Source of the DNA: Holothuria scabra | Taxonomy: Eukaryota > Echinodermata > Holothuroidea > Aspidochirotida > Holothuriidae | DNA length: 64,000 bases | Direction of reading: 5' to 3' | Assembly (NCBI GenBank): GCA_037179385.1 | Contig: CM074187.1 | Coordinates: forward strand, 5,952,001-6,016,000 | Shown here: positions 35,725 through 46,157 of the stretch, in pieces | Numbering within the stretch: the stretch's first letter is position 1 | Layout: every line of letters starts with the position of its first letter | Notes under the pieces: generated by a model | Seen by the model: the letters and a program-made list of their open reading frames with translations, nothing else | Told to the model about the DNA's origin: nothing | The model's database searches: none | Position numbers and translations under genes: made by a program

Positions 35725-37478
35725 ATTGGCACTACCAGAATTCCCGTTGATTGCTCTAGTTGAATTTTCTGTAGTATTCTTGCTATCAGACTAAATGGGG
35801 GAAAGGCATAGAAGAAATAATTATGCCAATTTATGGAAAATGCATCGATGCAGAACGCATTCGGGTCTGGCTTCCAGGCTGCATACTTTTCCACCTGACT
35901 GTTGACCCGAGAGGCAAACAAATCAATATCTGGCTGCCCCCATAAAGCGCATATAGCCTTGAAAAAGTTCCTGTCCAACATCCATTCAGTATTTCGTGAG
36001 AAATTACGGGAAAGGTGATCAGCAATCGTATTTTGTTTGCCTGCTACATGTGCTGCAGACAACCAATTTGCATTAGCTATTGCAAAAGCCCATATTGTTT
36101 TTGTTACACGGTTACAGGGGGGCGAATGGGTTCCACCCATAGCATTTATGTACGACACGGCGGTAGTGCTATCTGTCATTATTCTTATATGTTTTCGTTT
36201 TTCCTTGGGGCACAATGATTTGAGTGCCATCAGGATTGCAAGTAGTTCTAACACATTAATGTGTAACTGTGTCTCTTGATTAGTCCATTGCCCATTTGCT
36301 TGAGTTTTTAAGGTATTACAGTGAGCACCCCATCCCTCAAGGGATGCATCTGTTACAATAGAGAGATCGTGTTCCCTCTGATAAATAGGCTTGAATGCAG
36401 AAGGTAAGTTTATGACCCACCAGTCTAACTCCTGGTAAGCTTCTTCAGACAGCTGGACATGTGTTTCATAGCTTCCCATGCCTGTCTGCAAAGCCTTGAT
36501 TTTTGTTAATTCCAACTCTCTATAGTGAAGTTGTCCATAAATGACACCTGGCATTAGGGAGACTAAAATCCCAATAACTCTTGCCAATTCTCTTGCAGTT
36601 TTGATGCTTTTGCCCTTGAAAAATTCAATTTCTATTACGGCGGATTGAGTCCTGTCTGCCTTTGGATATAAAATCATTTTAGTGGAATTCAAACAAAACC
36701 CCAGAAACGTTAAATGATGTTCAGGGCTTAAAATAGACTTGTCTGGATGTACTAAAAACCCCAGATTTTGCAATAACTGAACTGCTGCCTCAACAGCAGC
36801 TTCACAATCGTGTTTGGTTTTGCCCTGAATATATATATCATCTAAATACGCAAGGCAAGTATAACCTCGTTTACGTAACTGTGACAAGACTGGCTTAAGG
36901 AGTTTAGTAAAAACACGAGGAGCCGATGCTAACCCATTGGGGAGGCAAGTGTACTGAAAAACGTAATCTTTATACATGAACCTCAAGTATTTTCTGCTAT
37001 TTTCGCTAATTGGAACCATGTAGTAGGCGTCCTTTAAATCGACTGAGGCCATATAGCAATTTGGCTCAATGAGTGCAGTGACTGTTTGGAGTGTATCCAT
37101 TTTGAAATGGTGATATTTGACACTCTTGTTGAGGTTTTTGAGATTTAATATCATGCGTGAAGTACCATCTGGTTTTGGTCGCAAAAAGACCGTTGATATA
37201 AATTCATTTGACACATGGTCTACTTTCTCAAGCACCCCTTTGTGGAGTAGTTTCTGAATTTCCATTTCCAATTTGGAGTCATCGGACTCGCTCAAACTCT
37301 GATAGAAAGGTTTTGATAAGGCATAATTTATTGGTTTTTCTCTATTGAATTCGATGTCATATCCCTCAACAATATTTAAGATTTTCTTGTCTGAGGTAAT
37401 TGTCTCCCAACAGGGAATGTAACGTTGTATTCTGCCCGCTTTATTGCCTGTAAAGGGGTTAGCATCAGCTGGCCCCAC
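35400..37478 (-). CDS. DIRS reverse transcriptase-RNase H polyprotein
   Basis: About 690 residues. The reverse transcriptase shows ASVDLKDAYYMVPI, CLPNGLASAPRVFTKLL and the active-site YLDD box (AYLDDIYIQG, about residue 215). RNase H follows with TDASLEGWGAHC, INVLELLAIL, IRIMTDSTTAVSYI and AGKQNTIADHLSR, so the four acidic residues are present. A C-terminal region with DLFASRVN, WKPDP and FYAFPPFSLI matches the block that follows RNase H in DIRS Pol. It has been called methyltransferase-like in DIRS-1, but here the PPF context is not a clear DPPY. The nearest ATG-independent start used here is 37,478 (GTG). The frame is open further upstream to at least 37,541 and overlaps the end of the gag-like ORF, so a frameshift from that ORF is likely. 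Confidence 0.92.
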   Translation of the reverse strand: MGPADANPFTGNKAGRIQRYIPCWETITSDKKILNIVEGYDIEFNREKPINYALSKPFYQSLSESDDSKLEMEIQKLLHKGVLEKVDHVSNEFISTVFLRPKPDGTSRMILNLKNLNKSVKYHHFKMDTLQTVTALIEPNCYMASVDLKDAYYMVPISENSRKYLRFMYKDYVFQYTCLPNGLASAPRVFTKLLKPVLSQLRKRGYTCLAYLDDIYIQGKTKHDCEAAVEAAVQLLQNLGFLVHPDKSILSPEHHLTFLGFCLNSTKMILYPKADRTQSAVIEIEFFKGKSIKTARELARVIGILVSLMPGVIYGQLHYRELELTKIKALQTGMGSYETHVQLSEEAYQELDWWVINLPSAFKPIYQREHDLSIVTDASLEGWGAHCNTLKTQANGQWTNQETQLHINVLELLAILMALKSLCPKEKRKHIRIMTDSTTAVSYINAMGGTHSPPCNRVTKTIWAFAIANANWLSAAHVAGKQNTIADHLSRNFSRNTEWMLDRNFFKAICALWGQPDIDLFASRVNSQVEKYAAWKPDPNAFCIDAFSINWHNYFFYAFPPFSLIARILQKIQLEQSTGILVVPMWTTQSWFTKLTQMIIATPRILPQHKRTLSLPGARGQALHPLHHKLKLIVCLLSGCPCKILEYQKSLPLFSWPRGDQQPSDNTIAIRTSGKGSPTAGKLIHLLPLFSK

Positions 37479-37525
37479 ATGAATTACACTAGGCAGTAGT
37501 ATTGAGGAACATACCTTACCTTTCT

Positions 37526-38635
37526 CTAATTCTTCTTGTATTTCTCTTTCTCTGCCTTGTGTTGGCGATGTCCCAAAAAATAATTTTGGTGGTTTTGGTA
37601 ACTGCCTATTCCACCTCTGCCTCGCTTTCGAGGGTATGAACCCCGAGGGGGTTTTGTCGTTGGCGTTATGCGGCGACTAATTTTATTTGCATCCGCAATG
37701 TCTCTCATTTTCTGAGACATATTGTCCCCGAACAGCCAAACGGAACCCGATGCTGAGCTCGAGCAAAGATTTCGATATTCTGGTTTGAGTTCGGGTTTAA
37801 TGAGATCCCGACGGATTTGATTTACCTGGTTATTAGCAGACCCCATCAGGGCTAGCGAATCAGTAATAGCTGTAATTACGGATGCCTTGTCTAAAATACC
37901 TTTGGCATTTAGAATGGCGTTTAGCGTTACTGCTAATGCCGTCATTGCTTTTACTGTAAGATGTTGAGCCTTTTGGAGCTTCAGCTCACGGTTTTTAACA
38001 TGAGGTTTTAAATGCTCCCACAGCAGTGTGTTTACTTTTGTAATTTGAAGGAGCTCCACGTTTTCTGGGCGATGATATTTTTGACACCGCTCTCTAATCA
38101 TGGTTGAGGACAATTTAACCTGCGTAATATTGGCCAAGAGATCCACAATTTTAGCCCCAACTGCGGGTCCAGTCTCTTTACCAATACCCAAATCGGAAAC
38201 CAAGGAATCAAAAATCACTTGTTCCTCAGTTTCTTTAGTTTCTACAAAGCAACTGTCTGGATCACCAGGTTGCTGTGAAGCCTGTAAAATTTCTTCCAAC
38301 TGTTCGTCGAAGTCTACTAATTCGTCATTTTCAGGCTTGTGGCTGTTGTGTGCGATATCATCGCTTAACTCAGAAGCTTCTTCAATGACAGAAGCCTTTC
38401 TTTTGATAGAAGTCACTTTGCTCGATTCATTTTTTCCTTGCATTTTTTCACAAAATTGTTTCATTTGATTTTGAATTTGAATCATTGAGATCTTTAGCTC
38501 TGCTAGCTCATTTTGTTGCAGAGATGATTGGCCGGAATCACGTAAACCAACTCTCGAGTTCGAAGGGCCAGCCACTTCTACTTCTTCAGAATAATCAAGA
38601 GCTTCAAGCTCTAGAGATTCCAGTGAATCTTCCAT
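37526..38635 (-). CDS. DIRS gag-like ORF1
   Basis: 369 residues from the ATG at 38,635 (MEDSLESLELEALDYSEE). The first ~55 residues are acidic. A helix-rich segment follows (LAELKISMIQIQNQMKQF, about residues 45-65), likely a coiled coil. A central globular part comes next, and a basic, glycine- and arginine-rich tail (RKRGRGGIGSYQNHQNYF) suggests nucleic-acid binding. There is no CCHC knuckle. Its place ahead of RT in a DIRS element makes it the structural, Gag-like protein. Function is inferred from position and composition because sequence conservation of DIRS ORF1 is low. Confidence 0.75.
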   Translation of the reverse strand: MEDSLESLELEALDYSEEVEVAGPSNSRVGLRDSGQSSLQQNELAELKISMIQIQNQMKQFCEKMQGKNESSKVTSIKRKASVIEEASELSDDIAHNSHKPENDELVDFDEQLEEILQASQQPGDPDSCFVETKETEEQVIFDSLVSDLGIGKETGPAVGAKIVDLLANITQVKLSSTMIRERCQKYHRPENVELLQITKVNTLLWEHLKPHVKNRELKLQKAQHLTVKAMTALAVTLNAILNAKGILDKASVITAITDSLALMGSANNQVNQIRRDLIKPELKPEYRNLCSSSASGSVWLFGDNMSQKMRDIADANKISRRITPTTKPPRGSYPRKRGRGGIGSYQNHQNYFLGHRQHKAEKEKYKKN

Positions 38636-39122
38636 AATGAACAGTTCAAAAGTCACTGACTATCAAGTCAGGTTTCGACTGTATCAATCTCAACTATCAA
38701 GTTAGAGAATAGATCTGCTTAAATTTTCCGACCAACAGGTCAGGGCGTAAAATTCAAATTTCCTCTTAAGGAGTATGGCCAGCAAGGCTAAAGTAGGAAA
38801 GTAGGCCTGTAAAGAACTTCTAACCAACAAGTTAGAATGTGGGTAAGACCCAATAAGTTTTCAGTAACCGCACCTTACCAAACGTCGGATGAGGCCTGCA
38901 TATTTTAAGTCTTCTTCACGAGGCAACCAGAAAAGAAATAACTAAAACGATTTCTGCATTCACTTCTTTCAGGGAGTTGCTTCAATCTGATTCAAGGTGC
39001 ATTATACAATGGAGAGCTCTGCGGTCAGCGAACACAATATGCAAGTATTGATTCTCGTTGAACCGTAGAGGAAGAGAAGAGAGGTATCTCAGAGAGAACC
39101 TTCCTCCTCGGAATCCTTCTGT

Positions 39123-39190
39123 GTAATGGAGAGTAATCCGGTCCTGTGTTCTCTCATATAATTGTGACTGAGAGTGACGTATGGTAGAAT
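39123..39190. repeat. DIRS terminal repeat at the gag end
   Basis: AATGGAGAGTAATCCGGTCC at 39,123 leads to TAATTGTGACTGAGAGTGAC and ends GTATGGTAGAAT at 39,190. It is inverted relative to 34,024-34,128. Its outer 39 bases are copied exactly, in reverse complement, in the internal complementary region. Confidence 0.8.
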
Positions 39191-39319
39191 AGGTTCGTAT
39201 TATCCTGCTCTATGGCACTGCTTGCTACGTGACTTACGGACTAGTATCTGCGTAGCTCCTCTGTGGCTGCGCTGCAGAGGTTTTTCTTAGCTAGAGATGA
39301 GCAGAACGAAAAATATTTC

Positions 39320-40925
39320 GTCCGTTCCGCGAGCTGTAACTTCAAAACTGGTGCCATCGTCCATAGTCTATAGAGGGCGGATGGTCTGGCAAGTAACTAT
39401 CGAAGTGATGTTATTGTTCTCGAAAAACGAAGGTCACGTGGTATTCAGAGTGCACAGCTTTCGTTCAGTATACACACGTCTACGCAGTCCTGTACACTTT
39501 CAATGAAAGAAACTGATGTAAATAGTGTTCTTGCAATATTTAATGATAGAATTTTAGTTTTGCCTTTCCCTTAAAACGTGCAAAATCCATGCTAAGCGAT
39601 GATTTTGCAATAAACTAATGTGAAAATAGAAGACATCTCCATATAAGCTACGAAATAACTATAACTATACCCACGTATGCACGTATGTAGTGTATCTTGA
39701 GTCGGTCAGTGCATTGAGTCGGTCATTGCATAAAAATGTATGGCACGTGCACAGAGTACAACGCTTATTGATTGACCGACTCATGGTATCACAATGCTAT
39801 ACGCTCGCATAGCCTGGGTAAGTGTACCAGGCGAACGGTGGCCAGTTAGCTTCAAGTTCAACGGCGCCGATACTGCAAGTTAGCCGAGAACTACAACCAC
39901 AGTGAAAAATATATATCTACCGCGACCCTCAACAACAAACCGTCTTCGAATGTTTAAGTCCATTAGAGGCATTTTTTCTGTATAAAATAACTGACAGACG
40001 ATTGGCGAACATTCAGAATTGGGTCGTTCAACAGCCTAGGCTTGCATGCTGCACAGTGATCACCGACCGACCATGGTAAGTCAGTCCAACCGGAGCTTTA
40101 CGCCTTGATCCACGTTGCTCTATCGCGCCTAAATTGTGAACTTTTACACAAGTTTCTCGCACGACGCAGCTTCGATCTCGTCATTTTTCACAATTCCGTC
40201 ACTCGACCATTTCAGTGGACATCTTTTGGGCCTACTAGCAACGGGAATATACCTCTAATCATAATTTCTCTTGATCTTCGTCAGGCCTCAACAATTTATG
40301 AAGTCTGTTAAGCTTTTTCGAGTGATGAACTTCAAACACGAGCAGTATGCCTACATGTAGCCAGCTTTAGATGTCATGCTTATGTTCACAACAACACGGG
40401 CTACATTTAGGCTATAGACCTAGAAATGTAAAAATAAACATGATTTCACAACCAAATTCAGAGAGAAGAAGATAACATAAAAAATTGCCCTACCTACAAG
40501 GATCGTCGAAGGGACGATCGAGGCAGGGCTTTGTAGGCTCAGTATTATACGTTTATGTACACAGGCTACTCTAGAACTACGGGGTGTTTTTGTCAGTTCT
40601 CACCAGATTCAAGCAGAATTATAAGTGATACGAGGCGGAATGTAGACTTAAAACTCTTGTGAAACTTAAAATTATTGATTTGGTCTCTTACAAGCTCATA
40701 CTTTAGTTGCATTTTTGGAAAAAGTCCCCTTTCAACACGTCAAGCCCTGAGGTTATCGTGCAGTCGTAGTCACTTCGCAGCACAAGCTGTGCACCCTGAA
40801 TACCACGTGACCACGGAAAACGTACTGCCTCAACATAGAACCGTTAGCTTTTGTTACAGTACAATAGCTTGCCATCGTCCGCCTATATTGACTATGCATC
40901 GTCTGATCTCCTAATCTCGGAGGAT
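39320..40925. mobile_element. Element with ~140-bp imperfect terminal inverted repeats
   Basis: AAGGTCACGTGGTATTCAGA at about 39,430 and its reverse complement near 40,797-40,816 form the best-matched core. The match continues outward through GCCATCGTCCATAGTCTATA against the inverted CTATATTGACTATGCATCGT at about 40,880. The ~1.3 kb between the arms has only short frames and no transposase motif. I cannot see a clean target duplication, so the outer limits are approximate. Confidence 0.55.
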
Positions 40926-41439
40926 AACGTGTACGCGTACGCCATGCCAGGCTCATTAGAAACTTGCTGACTTGGGCCTAACGTCAACTTACAGCGACAT
41001 TGGTCGAAAGAGCCTAAAAAGGTGAACATCCCTTTCTTGATATTGAAGACAGTTCAGATGATAGTATTAATTCCAAGTGATAATGTAGGGTTTGATGAAA
41101 ACATTCATTTTTGTTCATAGATTTTGAAAAGTTTGAGCCCTTTGAGGCCCTTGCTGCGAAGGCAATGTTACTGGCTAGGCCCCTGCATTACTAACCAGTA
41201 GCCTGATAGTGCTAAGTACTAAGTAGCCTAGTACCAGGCTAGGCCTAGGGCCTAGATTCTGGTTCTGGTTGGATACTACAAACAGTTCTCCACAAACGGG
41301 ATATACGGTTGAGGGTGTGTAACGTCTAGCGGACAATTCAATTAGCCTAGGCCTAGGCCTAGATCAGATTAATAGATGCAGATCACCTCAAAGATGTTAA
41401 GTTCAGTTTACGTAGGCCTGTTTGATTTCTAAAAGTTTC

Positions 41440-41560
41440 AATTGGCTAGATGGGGAGTCCCTTACGGCTGAGGGTAAGCAATTCCACTCTGCCACTGTCC
41501 TAGGAATAAAAGAGAACTTATAACAGTCCTTTTTTACAGCAGGGTGTGAAAGGAGATCGA
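41440..41560 (-). pseudogene. LINE reverse-transcriptase tail relic
   Basis: The minus strand reads KDCYKFSFIPRTVAEWNCLP followed by SAVRDSPSS. This matches the C-terminal tail of CR1/Jockey-type LINE ORF2, which has an R-X-WN-LP motif. Only about 40 codons are recognisable, with no RT core around them. It is a small dead fragment. Confidence 0.6.
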
Positions 41561-41760
41561 TGAAGACTTGCCAGTGGAGATTCCATTATTGTCGCGCTTA
41601 AAAATATATCCGTTTAGATTAGCCTAGTGGTAACTAAGTGACGGAGAGACTTGTACAGTAAACTCAACCTAGCACTGATCCTGCGTTCCTCCAGAGTAGG
41701 CCAGTTTAAGTCAGCAAGCATTGATGAAACACTACTTTAACGCCCTTGGTCTTTACTAGT

Positions 41761-41871
41761 CCTTGAACAGGGCTGTGTGTTACGTTACATGGCCTAAGCT
41801 CATTACACTCCACATCACATGGAGTGTAATGAGCTTAGGCCATGTAACGTAACACACAGCCTTGCTCAAGG
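41761..41871. repeat. 111-bp near-perfect palindrome (52-bp arms, 7-bp loop)
   Basis: The left arm (41,761-41,812) begins CCTTGAACAGGGCTG and the right arm (41,820-41,871) is its reverse complement with only two differences in 52 positions. The loop is CATCACA. An RNA from either strand would fold into a long hairpin. It could be a minimal foldback element, a source of small RNA or a cruciform-prone site. The sequence alone does not decide. Confidence 0.85.
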
Positions 41872-42834
41872 GCTACAGTACCGGTCCGTTGAGGTTGAAA
41901 TGAACGTCAAGAACCGACAGTCCTTTTAAGCCGACCTACGTCGATCAAAGTAAATTCACAAAACCTGCCAAAGGTTAGAAAACAAGATAGTCCATTTTGA
42001 CGATCTGAGCAAGACAGTCGAACATAGTAAAGATTATACACAAAAGGCCGTGGTTTCCAAATGAGCTCTTTGCGGTTTGCGAGCTCCGTGGTGTTTATGT
42101 GTCATTATTGAAAAGGAGAAAAGTGAACAATGGAACTTTTCAATAGCGAGATTGTCATCGCATGATTGGGGTTGACTAGGCCTAGGTTATGACAGCGATT
42201 AGCAAACCTACACTAGAAAGCCTGCATGCTTAGTTTTTGTGAGAATGTAATAAGTTGTAGAGTTTAATTCCAGTTAATAAACCTTAACACTCACTTAAAG
42301 CGTGATATATCCATCGAAAAGACAATAACGTTGGACCTAATTGAAACGTTATCAAAATCATTTAAAACATAAGCCACGTAATTGTCACATGTGTGATTTG
42401 TTAGACCTAAGTGTAATTTGTAACAAGGCATTTTATACTGTGTCTGGACAAGTCAGGGCTCTAATTTGGTTTCTGTACCCACAGTTATTTGGTAAGGGTT
42501 ACGTACGCATACCTGTAGTAATGAGGTTAGGCCTAGGCCTACACGGGTTATGTATGCATAGTAAATAGGGTTAGGCCTAGGGTTACTTGTGCATAGCCTA
42601 GTAATACTGTGTTAGGGATATACGTTAAGGTTACATGCATTATATGCCACTTCCAGGTACGGAAACCCAATTAGTACCCAAGTCAGCCCCTGGATGGGAT
42701 CATCTAAAATTTGATTTGTGATAACTCAGTGAAGTACATAATGTGACGCAGATTAGGCCTAGCCCATAGGCTGTGTGGTAAAGGTTAAAATCTGTGATGA
42801 TGGACCAAAATCCATGATGGTACCATAGCCAATC

Positions 42835-42960
42835 AACCCACTGGAAGAAAGGACTGCTATAGGTTTTCTTTTATGCCAAGGACAATGACTGAGTGGAATT
42901 CTTTGCCCCCAGCTGTTAGGGAGGCTCCCTTCAATTGAATCTTTCAGAAACCAACTATGT
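42835..42960 (+). pseudogene. LINE reverse-transcriptase tail relic, opposite strand
   Basis: The plus strand reads YRFSFMPRTMTEWNSLPPAV followed by REAPFN and, after a frame change, IESFRNQL. It is clearly related to the minus-strand relic at 41,440-41,560 and belongs to the same LINE-type tail family. It is broken by a stop after REAPFN. No RT core is preserved. Confidence 0.6.
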
Positions 42961-43709
42961 AAATTGAACCTGTTGTCCTTGAGGAGATCCCAATTCAAAT
43001 AATCAAGTCCTTGTTTGTTAGCCCTTTTCACACCTACAGTCCTGTCTGTGGAGAACTGTTTGTTGAATTCAACCAGAACCAGAACCAGAACCAGAATCCA
43101 TGATGATACCATAGCCTGTAATTGTGTGTGGTTGGCAACCCCCTCTTACAATTTAGTGATCATTTTTAATAACAATTCACAATAGTTTATAATCAAGAAA
43201 AATAGGATAGAAAGAAATTAATTGAGGATTTCCCAAGTGGTACAAATATGTCCAGTCTTTTGAATGGCCATGACAGTACAGTCAACAGTAGTTAAGTTGC
43301 CAACGGTTTACCTTTGCCTTTTGCAAAACAGCTTTTTATTTAACATTAAATGCTATGCAAAACAGCCACCATGCACACAGAAAAGTGCAGCTCAAATGAA
43401 CAAATGAATATTGTACGTAAGGTATGGTAATATGTACAGGGATCATAAAAATGGAACTTTCATAATGGACTTGAGTTGGTTCCAAAGTGATAATTTACCC
43501 TCGAACCCTTAAGAAAACCAGCAAATAATGCTAATATATCAGTTTTGAGCCAAAAACAGTAGATTCCATCAAATTAGAAAAACTGAAAGCTAAAACGCTA
43601 AAAGAGTAGGAAAACACTAAATCTACTGCAAAAATGCTGAGGCTGGTAAGGCTGCTTGTGGAATGCATAACCTTCATTTGTGTCATGCATACTCTAGAAC
43701 CAACTGTGT

Positions 43710-43790
43710 TACAAATTTAGGTTCCTGCTTAATACGGTTAAGGGTTGGAATAGTCTCCCAGCTGATTTCATCGATAGTACCCAGGGTCAT
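43710..43790 (+). pseudogene. Possible third LINE tail relic
   Basis: The frame reads LNTVKGWNSLPADFIDSTQ, with the WNSLP motif typical of LINE ORF2 C-termini. The segment is short and isolated, so chance resemblance is possible. Confidence 0.35.
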
Positions 43791-44124
43791 AAGGGCCAGG
43801 TTGATCTTATCACTAGCTTTGTTAGAGCTTAGGGAACCACCTCCGAAGCATGCATGGTGAGGGAATGTCCAATTTTACGGATGTATCACCATTTCCGAAG
43901 AGAAGAAGAAGATCAGCCTCCATGTGGGTGGACCCTAGGAGCTTTACTAAGGGTACCTAGAAACCATTCTCCATGCACCACAAAGTTGAAATATCCAAAG
44001 CTAAAACTGAATACATTATGATGTCATCGTCGGAGCACTAAACCAAAACTAGGATTCTTTGTCTTCAATCCCATTGGTTGACTACACTCAACAACTCAGA
44101 CAAATAAAAGATTGCATGAAATAT

Positions 44125-44400
44125 TTCATCACATTCAGATGATGATATAGAATTGATTCTGTCTGAATCTTCTTCAAGTTTCAATGAAGAAGAATTTCTG
44201 CAGTACAATGATGTCAAAGAATGAGCAGAAGATGAGTCAGTGCTAGGCATTCTACCTTACCAGTTCGAGCCTTTAGTGTCTGAATCAGAGTGGGCTGAGC
44301 GAGTTCCTGCATCCGTGCGAAGATGTTGGGGTAGAGTAGTTGCTAGAGCAACCCCAAGAGATGATGTAGCCTTGTAGGGTTTTGCACCATCACTGGTCTC
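44125..44400 (+). pseudogene. Fragment resembling invertebrate P2X7-like intracellular-domain proteins
   Basis: One plus-strand frame reads an acidic, serine-rich segment (SDDDIELILSESSSSFNEEE), a single TGA, then SVLGILPYQFEPLVSESEW and RVPASVRRCWGRVV. The PYQFEP segment after an acidic stretch recalls the N-terminus of a large family of invertebrate proteins annotated as P2X purinoceptor 7-like, which share the P2X7 cytosolic domain and lack the channel. The Cys-rich domain that should follow is not seen here. Family assignment is from memory of that motif and is tentative. The internal stop suggests decay. Confidence 0.35.
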
Positions 44401-45192
44401 TCTTTTCTTGTTTTTATTATGAGAAGGACTACAAATACTACCTGGTAAAAAGTCTTAAGTCATGGTGCATTGAAAAATACCGACACTTAACAACTGACTG
44501 ACCAGAAATTGTTACATTACCAGAGTTTGCAATCGCTGGTAGTCCAAGCTATCACTCCTAATCATTTTTAGGTTATCTAATGTACACTTTAAACAGCATC
44601 ACAGTATATTGTCTCTTATGTTGGTATAATCCTTGTATCTTGCATGGAATCTCAAGACATTCTTTGATGTCTAGGGCTGGATATAAACAATCTGAGGTGA
44701 AATGAGCTCTGCATATAATGCTATGCTCAGAGGGTCAGTTGAAATGTGCCCCTGTTGTTGTGTCAAAATTCGCTTAGTTTTTTCTTCTCTTGGAAATTAT
44801 GTATTATAGTGCCAACCAAGCATATGTACAATTTCCCTCTACACACAGATCAGGCATTTGCCATCAAAAACGAAAAAGAAAACACTTCTAGAATTAAAGA
44901 GTACTGTAGGTTGCAATCTAGCTTTGACACTGGAACCAATGTTAATGCATGCTCAACACAGCTGATCTTTGTTAATGGGATGCACAATGTGTTCAGGTGA
45001 TGATGTCATTCCAAGGGTCAATGTACTTAACTTTCACCTTTGAAGGAATTTGGGTTGCCTCTGGCCGTTTTCTTTTTGTTATTTTTCCTGCCTCAAGGGA
45101 TCATTTTCAACATTTTGTGTGTTTTACATGTTAGATAGGTTAGGAGAATCATATCAAATGGGCTGTTAGTACTAATTTTGCATGTTCTTTAA

Positions 45193-45949
45193 CCCTTTTC
45201 CGTGCACCTAGATGACCTAACCACTATCCTAACAAGACCCTATGACCCAGTGAACCAATTACTTTCAATTACACGCCCCTGCACTGACACAATTTTTTTT
45301 GCTCTCATGACCTTCGAAAGCCCTACCAATGATAAAAACTCACCCACATCACTCTTTAATCCTTATTTGTTATCCCTGAGTAACTGGTAATAGATGGTGC
45401 TATATCACTATAGGGCACCAATTTTGTAATTAGATTTGTGTTAGGAAATTCATATGGAACATTTTGGTTTTTGAATGAGGAAAATCGGTTGAAGGGTCAG
45501 AGAATTATGAATTTTTGAAAGGAGGGCTTGTTTTGGGTCGTTTTCAACAATATTTTCCCAATTTTTCAACTTTATGGAGCTATTTCTCCAAAACCCTGCA
45601 TCCCTCTGAGTTGAAACTGTCTGAGAATGTTTTAGATATATGCAGGTAGTTCCAAAACAAGTAAAGAGATGTGGCCTGCTTGATAGGTACCAGAACCATT
45701 TTTTTGTAAAATTTGTAAATTTTGACATTTTTTCCAATTTTTTTTATGTAAAAAACAACCTCAACCGTGATTAGTTGCAAAATTGTCCATGATAACCCCC
45801 CCAAAAGTAGTTCATAATAAAGAGCATCTTTTGAGCTATACTTTGGTGGTTGAATAAAGGCTGAGGAGTGTATGGTGACAAAGTTATGGATTTTAGAAAA
45901 ATTTTTTAAATTCTTGGGTAGTATGTATACCCAGACACGCGGAAAAGGG
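45193..45949. mobile_element. TTAA-flanked MITE (piggyBac-like), 757 bp
   Basis: CCCTTTTCCG at 45,193 is inverted as CGGAAAAGGG at 45,940-45,949, and TTAA flanks both ends (45,189-45,192 and 45,950-45,953). TTAA target duplication is diagnostic for piggyBac-type transposases. There is no coding capacity for a transposase. The interior is AT-rich and has no other recognisable content. Confidence 0.75.
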
Positions 45950-46157
45950 TTAAAGGCTTCTTCAGAGAGAAGAGGTTTCGCATTTTGAAGCTTAGCACTT
46001 CCTTACCTGATTTGAAAACACTGCAAATCTTGCACGTGTTTATATTTTACATGTTTGCTACAAAAAATCAACTAGTGTGAACGTTTTTCAAGCAGGTACG
46101 TGTGCGTCAGTCACCCTGGTCTATACACAGAGAAATATATTGTGTGAACACCTTTAA

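Larger units (their letters stand above)
34024..39190 (-). mobile_element. DIRS-type tyrosine-recombinase retrotransposon, apparently complete
   Basis: This 5.2-kb minus-strand element has three overlapping or adjacent long frames: gag-like, RT-RNase H and tyrosine recombinase. It has inverted terminal repeats sharing GAACACAGGACCGGATTACT (34,102-34,121 and 39,131-39,150). It also has an internal complementary region at about 34,196-34,310. That region joins the reverse complement of the right tip (about 75 bp, identical) to the left tip (39 bp, identical). The trinucleotide AAT is at both tips (34,024-34,026; 39,188-39,190). In the DIRS model the internal region templates closure of a circular DNA, which the recombinase inserts without a classic target duplication. 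Open frames and identical repeats argue for recent insertion. Confidence 0.9.
34011..39214. repeat. Palindromic host target flanking the DIRS element
   Basis: CATAGAGCAGGATAAT at 34,011-34,026 is the exact reverse complement of ATTATCCTGCTCTATG at 39,199-39,214. The DIRS tips defined by its internal complementary region lie at 34,024 and 39,190. Most of this inverted repeat is therefore outside the element, and the unoccupied site would be a hairpin of 17-bp arms around GGTTCG. Confidence 0.6.
41215..42600. repeat. Cluster of AGGCCTAGGCCT-type motifs
   Basis: The self-complementary motif TAGGCCTAGGCCTA or parts of it occur at about 41,240, 41,347, 42,180, 42,530 and 42,575. They are rare elsewhere in the window. 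They are too scattered for a tandem array. Confidence 0.5.

Noticed and set aside
38100..38468. 122-codon plus-strand frame in the DIRS region
   Set aside because: It is an antisense shadow of the gag-like ORF and has no recognisable features.
41761..41871. Possible tRNA or snRNA at the palindrome
   Set aside because: The fold is a simple two-arm hairpin with no cloverleaf, box or Sm motifs.
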